Source of the DNA: Actinomycetota bacterium
Lineage (GTDB): Bacteria; Actinomycetota; Geothermincolia; Geothermincolales; RBG-13-55-18
Direction of reading: 5' to 3'
NCBI GenBank assembly: GCA_003598015.1
Contig: QZKE01000060.1
Coordinates: 1-41,858, forward strand
Length of the DNA: 41,858 nt
This document shows positions 30,893 to 36,990 of this stretch, in pieces. The translations under genes were made by a program, and so were the position numbers. The number at the start of each line of letters is the position of its first letter. Position 1 is the first letter of the stretch. Below the pieces are notes generated by a model. It saw only the letters and a list, made by a program, of their open reading frames with translations. It made no database searches and had not been told where the DNA came from.

Positions 30893-30942
30893 GACGCTCC
30901 TTTCATGCACGGATACGCTCACGCCCCAATCATTGCATGTCT

Positions 30943-30951
30943 ATTTTACCA
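30943..30951 (-). promoter_or_regulatory. Extended -10 of the HgdB-like pair
   Basis: TG-G-TAAAAT on the minus strand, about 50 bp before the ATG at 30892. No good -35. Confidence 0.4.
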
Positions 30952-31062
30952 GCAAAGCGTTGCCGGTCACCCTCCGGATCCCGCAACCGCTCCCGCCGGG
31001 CGGGGCCATGGGGCCGTTGTGCCCGGGTGATCAGGAAAGCTGATGGTGAAGGACGGGGTGTC

Positions 31063-31071
31063 TGGTATACT
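31063..31071 (+). promoter_or_regulatory. Extended -10 of the repeat protein gene
   Basis: TG-G-TATACT, 62 bp before the ATG at 31133. No good -35. Confidence 0.45.
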
Positions 31072-31132
31072 TATCCCATCATATGGGGCGTAGCATGGGT
31101 AAACGACGCGCGGACGCAAAGGGAGGGTGGAG

Positions 31133-33175
31133 ATGCTCAGAAAAGATCTGCCTCACCGTGTTTCTTCTCTGAAATGGGTTTTCCTCATAACGTTGTGTGT
31201 TTTCCTCGCCTTGCTGGCCTTTCCTTTCACTTTCCAAGCCCGGGAGGCCCGGGCGGCCTATGGAGATGTGCTACAGGCCGCTCCACCCCACATCGATTCG
31301 CTGAGCCCGGAATATGGTAGCGTTGGAACGGAGGTGAAGATTAAGGGAAATAGCTTTGGAGGTATCCAAAGTGATTCCTACGTATCCTTCGGCTCCAATC
31401 AAGCGCAGTATTACCTGCTGTGGTCGGACACGGAGATCAGGTGCAAGGTGCCCTCGGACACATACGGCAAGGAGAGCGTGACGGTCAGCACGGTGGATGG
31501 AACGTCCAATTCCGCCGATTTCTACGTCCCCCCACACATCGACAGCATCGATCCCGATGCTGCGCCTATCGGATGCCCCGTGGAGATCATCGGGTCCGGG
31601 TTCGGTCCCGGCAAGGGGGCCGGATACGTGGAATTCGGCAGCGCAACGGCAAGCGATTACATATCGTGGTCGAATTCCTCGATCGTCGTGAGGGTCCCGA
31701 GGGTGTCGGGCGAAGTCAGTATATGTGTAATTACCGACAGCGGGATCTATTCGAACGGTGTTCCCTTCGAGGTAGTCCAGTACGGCGTCGGCTTCGCCGA
31801 GGGCTATACAGGGAATAATTTTCAGCAATACCTGTGCATCGGCAATCCCAACGATTATGCGGCGCAGGTGGAGATATATTACTTCCTCCCTGACAGTACC
31901 TACCTCGACGACGAGTTCAGCGTGCCCGCGAGGTCCCGCAAGACCATAGACGTGAACAATTACATCAACCCCTACTTCGAGGCGGGCTCGGAGGTCTCGA
32001 CTATCGTCTTCTCGGACCTGGAGGTGGTGGTGGAGCGACCCATGTACTTCAACTACCAGGGGCGCTGGACGGGTGGCCACGACGTGGTTGCCACCCCCTA
32101 CATCAGCAAGCTCTGGCTCTTCGCCGAGGGCTACACGGGACCCGGGTTCGAGGAGTATATCTGCGTCTTCAACCCCAACCCGGATCCCGCCAACCTCATC
32201 TTCCACTTCCTCACCCAGGAGGCGGGAGAGATAGAGAGGCCGGGGACCGTACCCGCGGCGTCCCGGCGCACCTTCAAGGTTAACGATCTGCTGGGGGCGG
32301 ACTACCAGTGCTCCCTGGCCCTGGAGTCGGACCAGTACGTGGTAGCCGAACGCCCCATGTACTTCGACTACACCGGCCGGGGCAACCACCACTGGGAGGG
32401 TGGCCACTGCGTTATGGGCCAGCCCTACATCGCGCGGGAATACTATTTCGCGGAAGGGACCACCCGCCCCGGCTTCGAGGAATGGCTCACCATGCTCAAT
32501 CCCTACGACGAGCCTATAACCATCATCGCCACCTACCAGCTGGGGGAGGGACAGGGTACGCCGGTGATGAAGAGCTACGTCATCCCGCCGCTGCACCGTT
32601 ACACCGTGAACGTGGCCGACGAAGTGGGAGGGGACAAGGACGTCTCGGTGAAGCTGGCCTCGGAATATTACTTTCTGGCCGAGCGCCCCATCTACTTCCG
32701 CTACACCGGTCACGGCGCCTCCTGGGAGGGAGGGCATTGCGTCATCGGCGCCAGCGAGCTCTCCCCGGACTGGTTCTTCGCCGAGGGATGCACCGGTAGC
32801 GGATTCCAGGAGTGGATCTGCCTGCAGAACCCGGGCGATGAGGACGCCGTGGTGGAGGTGAGCTACCTGGGGAAATCCGGCGTCGTCGCCGTGAAGCAGT
32901 ACACCATATCCGCCCGCAGCAGGGCCACCCTGCGCGTCAACGACGAGGCGGGAGGGGGCCTGGAGCTATCCTGCCAGCTGCGCGTGGTATCCGGGCCGCC
33001 CATCATGGCCGAGCGCCCCATCTACTTCAACTTCCGCGGCTGGGACGGCGGACACGACGTGGTGGGCTACTGCCCCGTCTCGTTCGGCAGCGCCGCGACC
33101 GTGCAGAGCGCCGGCCTGGAGCAGGGCATGCTCCTGCGCGACCTCGAGTGGGAGCCGGGTGAGAAGAAGATATGA
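31133..33175 (+). CDS. Secreted protein: two TIG domains and four YFAEG/ERPMYF repeats
   Basis: 680 residues from the ATG at 31133 (GGGAGGGTGGAG before it). A signal peptide ends near AREARA (residue 41). Two IPT/TIG domains follow at about 51-131 and 133-214 (both open PPHIDS). Then come four repeats of about 109 residues with FAEG at 221, 330, 439 and 549, each closing in ERP(M/I)YF and GGH. Each unit looks like an Ig-like beta-sandwich: a NP or NPGD turn, strands, a VPA-SR-T segment, and ERPMYF. The last 30 residues are not repetitive. There is no anchor or catalytic motif. It shares unit-by-unit features with the protein at 36987. Exported; binding or structural role inferred only. Confidence 0.85.
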   Translation: MLRKDLPHRVSSLKWVFLITLCVFLALLAFPFTFQAREARAAYGDVLQAAPPHIDSLSPEYGSVGTEVKIKGNSFGGIQSDSYVSFGSNQAQYYLLWSDTEIRCKVPSDTYGKESVTVSTVDGTSNSADFYVPPHIDSIDPDAAPIGCPVEIIGSGFGPGKGAGYVEFGSATASDYISWSNSSIVVRVPRVSGEVSICVITDSGIYSNGVPFEVVQYGVGFAEGYTGNNFQQYLCIGNPNDYAAQVEIYYFLPDSTYLDDEFSVPARSRKTIDVNNYINPYFEAGSEVSTIVFSDLEVVVERPMYFNYQGRWTGGHDVVATPYISKLWLFAEGYTGPGFEEYICVFNPNPDPANLIFHFLTQEAGEIERPGTVPAASRRTFKVNDLLGADYQCSLALESDQYVVAERPMYFDYTGRGNHHWEGGHCVMGQPYIAREYYFAEGTTRPGFEEWLTMLNPYDEPITIIATYQLGEGQGTPVMKSYVIPPLHRYTVNVADEVGGDKDVSVKLASEYYFLAERPIYFRYTGHGASWEGGHCVIGASELSPDWFFAEGCTGSGFQEWICLQNPGDEDAVVEVSYLGKSGVVAVKQYTISARSRATLRVNDEAGGGLELSCQLRVVSGPPIMAERPIYFNFRGWDGGHDVVGYCPVSFGSAATVQSAGLEQGMLLRDLEWEPGEKKI

Positions 33176-33245
33176 TTTCTCACGCTTAAGTGGGTGCGTG
33201 CGGCGGGGGTTATCGCGCCATGGAAGGAAGCGCTCATCGGGGAAC

Positions 33246-33274
33246 AAGGCTCGAGCCGGGGGTGATCCCAAGAC
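33246..33274. repeat. Degenerate GGGGTC-type element
   Basis: AAGGCTCGAGCCGGGGGTGA followed by TCCCAAG is a diverged copy of the element at 33361, between the same convergent genes. Confidence 0.5.
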
Positions 33275-33360
33275 CTGGCCCACCGATCGTTACGCTGTAA
33301 GACTTGCCAGCCGGTTGAGGAAACGCCGCGGAGCAGAATCGGTTTTTATCTGCTTAGAAA

Positions 33361-33386
33361 GGTCAGGCCTCGAGCCGGGCCTGACC
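33361..33386. repeat. GGGGTC-type element, possible terminator
   Basis: GGTCAGGCC (33361-33369) and GGCCTGACC (33378-33386) are perfect inverted copies with an 8-nt loop. On the minus strand TTTCT follows, so it could end the iron-sulfur operon, whose stop is 6 bp away. Confidence 0.65.
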
Positions 33387-33392
33387 CCAAGG

Positions 33393-33998
33393 CTAATTAC
33401 CCCTGCCCCCGCCTCCACTTTCGAGCGCGGTGCCCGGGGGGTAGACCACTATGGCGGGGTCGGGGCAGGTGACGCAGGTGTTCTGGCAAGCGCCGCAACC
33501 CGTGCACTTCTCGGGTACGACGCGCGGCCTGCCCCGGGAGTCGACCTCTATAGCCCCATAGGAACAGCGTTCGTAGCAGACCAGGCAGGCCTTGCCCTCG
33601 TTCCAGGCGATGCACTTCGACCTGGCCACCGCCGCGGTTCCTATGCGCACCTCGTCGCCGGCGGGCTTGCGGATGGCCCCCACCGGGCAGGCCTGCGCGC
33701 AGGCGCGGCCGCACAGCTCGAACTCGCACTTTGCCAGGGCGGGATTGAAGCGCGGCGTCCACAGCTTGGACGTCCCGAAGTCCTTGGACGCGGGCTCCAG
33801 GCACTGGGTCAGGCAGGCGCGCACGCATTCCCCGCAGCGCAAGCAGCGCGTGGTGAAGGCGGCTTCGTCCTGCGCTCCGGGGGGGCGCAGCAGCACGGCT
33901 CCACCCTTTTCGCGCAGCAACGCATAGGCGAGGAGCGTCGCCGAACCGGTCACGCCCAGGGCAAGAAAATCCCTCCTGCCCATCCTCACATCTCGCAT
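33393..33998 (-). CDS. Tat-exported NapG/MauM-type ferredoxin
   Basis: 201 residues from the ATG at 33998, after GGAGGAGG and overlapping the NapH-like gene's end by 13 bp. The N-terminus has a twin-arginine signal, GRRDFLALGVTG, followed by a hydrophobic stretch. Four cysteine groups follow, as in NapG/MauM proteins: CLRCGECVRACLTQC, CEFELCGRACAQACP, a group around CIAWNEGKACLVCYERC, and CTGCGACQNTC. They should bind up to four [4Fe-4S] clusters. It probably passes electrons between the membrane NapH-like partner and an unidentified extracytoplasmic acceptor. Last gene of the operon. Confidence 0.85.
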   Translation of the reverse strand: MRDVRMGRRDFLALGVTGSATLLAYALLREKGGAVLLRPPGAQDEAAFTTRCLRCGECVRACLTQCLEPASKDFGTSKLWTPRFNPALAKCEFELCGRACAQACPVGAIRKPAGDEVRIGTAAVARSKCIAWNEGKACLVCYERCSYGAIEVDSRGRPRVVPEKCTGCGACQNTCVTCPDPAIVVYPPGTALESGGGGRGN

Positions 33999-34894
33999 GC
34001 TATTGCCTCCTCCTGGGTTTCCCAGTCCCCCGGCCTCTTGCCCGAGACCAGCACCGGGGCGCCCATGACGCGCAGGGAGAGCGCTCCCCTCTCCGGGCAT
34101 GCGGCCACGCACTCTCCGCACAGGGCGCAGTCCGCCATGGCCAGGCGCCCCGTCTTCTCGCTGTCCGCCACTCCCGCGATGCCGAAGGGACAGGCACAGG
34201 CGCATCTGCCGCAGTGGGTGCAGGCATCGTTGTCCTTTACCAGTGTGAGCGGGCTGGCCGCCACCGGCAGGCGGGACCCCGCCATGCTGGCGAGGGAGAG
34301 GCAGGCTCCGAAGGGACACATCTCCTGGCACCAGAAGCGCGGACCCACCACCACCGCCAGAACGACGAGGGCGATGAGCAGGAAGGGCACGCCGCCCAGC
34401 AATATAAAGACCACCGCGCGGTTGGCGATCACCAGTGGATCGAAGATCCAGATCGCGTTTATCCCCAGCGCGAAAAGCAGCACGAGCACCGCCAGGAACA
34501 CGTACTTCAGGCGCACGCGGAGGTCGTTTTTTCCGATACTGCGGCCGGCTATATCCTTGGGGCGCAGGCGGGATATCTTTCTGCCGCGCCTCCTCTCCAG
34601 GGAGGGGAGCATCTCCAGGCCGGAACCGAGGGGGCAGATCCAGCCGCAGAAGAAACGGCCGCTCACCAGCGTCAGTCCCAGCAGTATCCAGGCGGGGAGC
34701 AGGTAGAGCCAGAGGCCGCTCTCCCATGCCGCGGTTATCCCCGCCAGCGGATCCACGCGCAGGAAAAGATTTTCGTCCAGCGTAGCGGAAGGCGGGTAAG
34801 CGGCAGCCCAGGTCATGACGATGAACAGCGCTATGAAGGCCACTTGTACTGCCCTGCGCACCCAGTGGACGGCCCGGCGCCTGCCTTTGCTCAC
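33986..34894 (-). CDS. NapH-like membrane iron-sulfur protein
   Basis: 302 residues from a GTG at 34894 that overlaps the DUF362 stop codon (GTGA), with GGAGGT before it. There are four membrane segments (about 14-35, 60-80, 128-150, 165-190). The quinol-dehydrogenase-type motifs CGWICPLG and CQEMCPFGA follow the second and fourth. Two [4Fe-4S] sites come after: CTHCGRCACACP and CALCGECVAACP. NapH-family proteins oxidise menaquinol or pass electrons across the membrane to NapG-like ferredoxins. The adjacent gene is such a ferredoxin and is translationally coupled. No terminal reductase is in the window. Confidence 0.85.
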   Translation of the reverse strand: MSKGRRRAVHWVRRAVQVAFIALFIVMTWAAAYPPSATLDENLFLRVDPLAGITAAWESGLWLYLLPAWILLGLTLVSGRFFCGWICPLGSGLEMLPSLERRRGRKISRLRPKDIAGRSIGKNDLRVRLKYVFLAVLVLLFALGINAIWIFDPLVIANRAVVFILLGGVPFLLIALVVLAVVVGPRFWCQEMCPFGACLSLASMAGSRLPVAASPLTLVKDNDACTHCGRCACACPFGIAGVADSEKTGRLAMADCALCGECVAACPERGALSLRVMGAPVLVSGKRPGDWETQEEAIACEM

Positions 34895-35883
34895 GCGCTC
34901 ACCTCCGTCATGCCCAGGGAGGCGAAGTCGGTGGTCCCCACTCCCAGCTGTTCGCCGTAGACGAGATAGTTGATCTGCGCGGGTGCGGTGCCGAAGAGCC
35001 CGCAGCAGTAGGAGTCGATGGCCACGGGGTCGGTGCCGATTATCACCTGGCCCGGATCGGCGACCATGCCCGGCCCGCCGGGGCCGTGGTCGAGGAGAAT
35101 ATTTGTGGCATCGGAGATGACCAGCGCCGGCTTGATGACCGTGTTTATCTCCGCGATGGCCTTGTGCAAATCGACGTTGTGGAAGTTCCCCATGGTCTGG
35201 GTGGTCCCGATGAAGTTCTTCATGGCCATGGACAGCCCGGCCCCGCTGTGGTGCTTGACCTTGGGCATGTTCACGATGACGTCGGCAGCGAAGATCTCGT
35301 CCAGGATGCCGGCGGAGGGCAGGGCGGTGGCTCCGGGTATCTGCACCACGCGCGCGCTGCCCGGCTTGCGTACGGCGTAGACCGCCAGCTCGGCGCCGGC
35401 TGCCCGGGCCGCGGGACCGATGCCGTTGGCCTCCAGGGTCTGATCCACCAGATCCTGCAGGATGTGGTCGAACACGGTAACCCTGGACGCGCCCGCAGCC
35501 AGCAGCTGGCTTATGGTCTCGGCCAGCAGCTCCGGATTGGTCGTCGTGGCGTCCTCGGGGGGCCGCGCGAAGGCGGCGTTCACCTTGATGAGCACCTTCT
35601 TGCCGGCGAGGTCCAGGGCCGCCAGGCCTCCCCAGGCCTCCAGACCTTTGCGCAGCATGGCGGCGGGGTCCGTGCCCTTCACCACCACCAGCCCCGCCGC
35701 CGGCGTGGTTTGAACTGGGGCCGGGACCTCCTCGGGGGCGGCCTCCGGGCCTTCATCCACGGGGCAGGTATCGCTGGCGTTACTCCCGCACCCCGGTATG
35801 GTCGCGGCGATATAGAGGGCGCCCAAGCCGGCGGCTATGGTACCCGCCTTGCCGAGAAACTTCCTCCTGTCCAACTCCTGCAA
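34891..35883 (-). CDS. DUF362 protein with Tat signal
   Basis: 330 residues from a TTG at 35883, which follows AAGGAGG. The N-terminus combines a twin-arginine motif (DRRKFLGKAG) and a lipobox-like TIPGCGS (Cys about 32), so it may be an exported lipoprotein. The body is DUF362: VLIKVNAAFARPP, VTVFDHILQD, VIVNMPKVKHHSGAGLSMAMKNF, GTTQTMGNFH and a closing PVAIDSYCCGLFG. DUF362 proteins often sit next to ferredoxins, but their chemistry is not settled. It follows the small ferredoxin by 106 bp and is translationally coupled to the NapH-like gene. Confidence 0.85.
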   Translation of the reverse strand: MQELDRRKFLGKAGTIAAGLGALYIAATIPGCGSNASDTCPVDEGPEAAPEEVPAPVQTTPAAGLVVVKGTDPAAMLRKGLEAWGGLAALDLAGKKVLIKVNAAFARPPEDATTTNPELLAETISQLLAAGASRVTVFDHILQDLVDQTLEANGIGPAARAAGAELAVYAVRKPGSARVVQIPGATALPSAGILDEIFAADVIVNMPKVKHHSGAGLSMAMKNFIGTTQTMGNFHNVDLHKAIAEINTVIKPALVISDATNILLDHGPGGPGMVADPGQVIIGTDPVAIDSYCCGLFGTAPAQINYLVYGEQLGVGTTDFASLGMTEVSA

Positions 35884-35989
35884 AACATTTCCTCCTTAAT
35901 CCCCCTCATGGAGATTATCTCATCCGCCCGCCCATACTTCCTTGACCTGCGTCATCCACGTTGCATGGCTCAGTCTATCCGCTCCTCGC

Positions 35990-36457
35990 TCAATTCAGGG
36001 AGTACCGTACGGGCATCCCGCCTGCGCCCGCGATTGCGGGTGCGGCGGCGCTCCCGGTTCCGTATGAGGAGGCCGGTGTTTCGCTGAGCACGATGGCATT
36101 GCGCGGACAAACCCTAAAGCAGTCCCCGCAGCCCCGGCAGCCCGGACCCACGACGGCGGCTCCTCTCTGCAGATGGATGGCATCCTCGGGACAGATACCC
36201 TGGGTGCATTTACCGCAACCGGTGCACTTGCTCGTCACCACCGCCACGGTTTTCGATGACGTCCCGGCCTGCTCGTTCGTATCTACTTGCGGGACCGATG
36301 TCTCGACTTCTTCGCCTGCAGTCCCGTCATCCGTCGTTTGCGTCTCGCTCTCTCCACGCGTACAGGACACGAGGTTTCCGGCGAAGAATACGAACCCCAA
36401 TGCGGCGGCCCAGCGGGAGGCGGAGCACAGGAATTCCCTGCGATCCATGCTATCCAT
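35990..36457 (-). CDS. Tat-exported lipoprotein ferredoxin, two [4Fe-4S]
   Basis: 155 residues, ATG at 36457 (or 36448) after a GGAGA. It begins MDRREFLCSASRW, a twin-arginine signal, then a hydrophobic core ending in LVSC, a lipobox. An acidic Thr/Glu-rich linker (about 40-70) leads to the ferredoxin part: CTGCGKCTQGICP, with one extra residue before the last Cys, and CRGCGDCFRVCP. The last 25 residues are Ala/Gly-rich. It is first in the order ferredoxin, DUF362, NapH-like, NapG-like, all apparently acting outside or in the membrane. It probably carries electrons; the partner is unknown. Confidence 0.85.
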   Translation of the reverse strand: MDSMDRREFLCSASRWAAALGFVFFAGNLVSCTRGESETQTTDDGTAGEEVETSVPQVDTNEQAGTSSKTVAVVTSKCTGCGKCTQGICPEDAIHLQRGAAVVGPGCRGCGDCFRVCPRNAIVLSETPASSYGTGSAAAPAIAGAGGMPVRYSLN

Positions 36458-36986
36458 CTTCTCCGTCCTCGATCTTCATACTGTTTGCGTCCTTCCTCTC
36501 CCGGGGCGGCTGCCTGTGCGACTCCCATATTGACACCCGCCGTTTAACCGTCTGTGAAATCATTATGAAGATTCTGTAAAATCTCTTCTCGCTCGCATCT
36601 ACGTTCGTGGGGGCATGCGTGTACGTCACCGCAACTGACCTATATCATACGGCGAGAGAAAATCCACGTGTGGGGGTGTCACCGCACGCTCACATCCAGC
36701 CTTCTTCCCCGGAGAAAATCCCCCGATTGGCGGATAATCTTCTGCTTCTGGATTACGAAGAGTCTCCTAGGGAATAGTTATTGGACTGCCCGGCGCATCC
36801 ATTTGCGAATATACGAGGCGCATACGGAAGGGGTGGTGAAAGGCATATGTCTACGACTCGCTCTTTCTCTTCTGCATCGTCCCCTCCGTTCCTTCCGCTT
36901 TCATCGGGATCCAGGAGGGTCATGAAGAGAGCCACCTTCTGCGAAATGGAGGTCTGTCTGTATCGCAATCCGGAAAGGAGAGGGTC
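36458..36986. other. Divergent intergenic region, 529 bp
   Basis: This separates the ferredoxin (minus) from the third repeat protein (plus). It includes the possible leader peptide at 36922-36990. No riboswitch or clear promoter was recognised. Several AT-rich patches, such as ATTATGAAGATTCTGTAAAA near 36561-36580, could hold promoters. Confidence 0.4.
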
Positions 36987-36990
36987 ATGA
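36922..36990 (+). CDS. Possible 22-residue leader peptide
   Basis: An ATG at 36922, 3 nt after AGGAGG, opens a 22-codon frame rich in charged residues plus two Cys (starts MKRATFCEME). Its TGA overlaps the ATG of the next gene (ATGA at 36987-36990). This layout suggests translational coupling or attenuation. The spacing of the binding site is short, and the resemblance of GGGTCATGAAGA to the real start downstream suggests a duplicated start region. Confidence 0.35.
   Translation: MKRATFCEMEVCLYRNPERRGS

Noticed and set aside
33999-34727. N-terminal extension of the NapG-like frame
   Set aside because: It is read opposite no other gene but overlaps the NapH-like gene in another frame. The ATG at 33998 has a strong binding site and a Tat signal directly after it.
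36458-36986. Cyclic-di-GMP or other riboswitch
   Set aside because: No diagnostic conserved core was found in this 529-bp gap.
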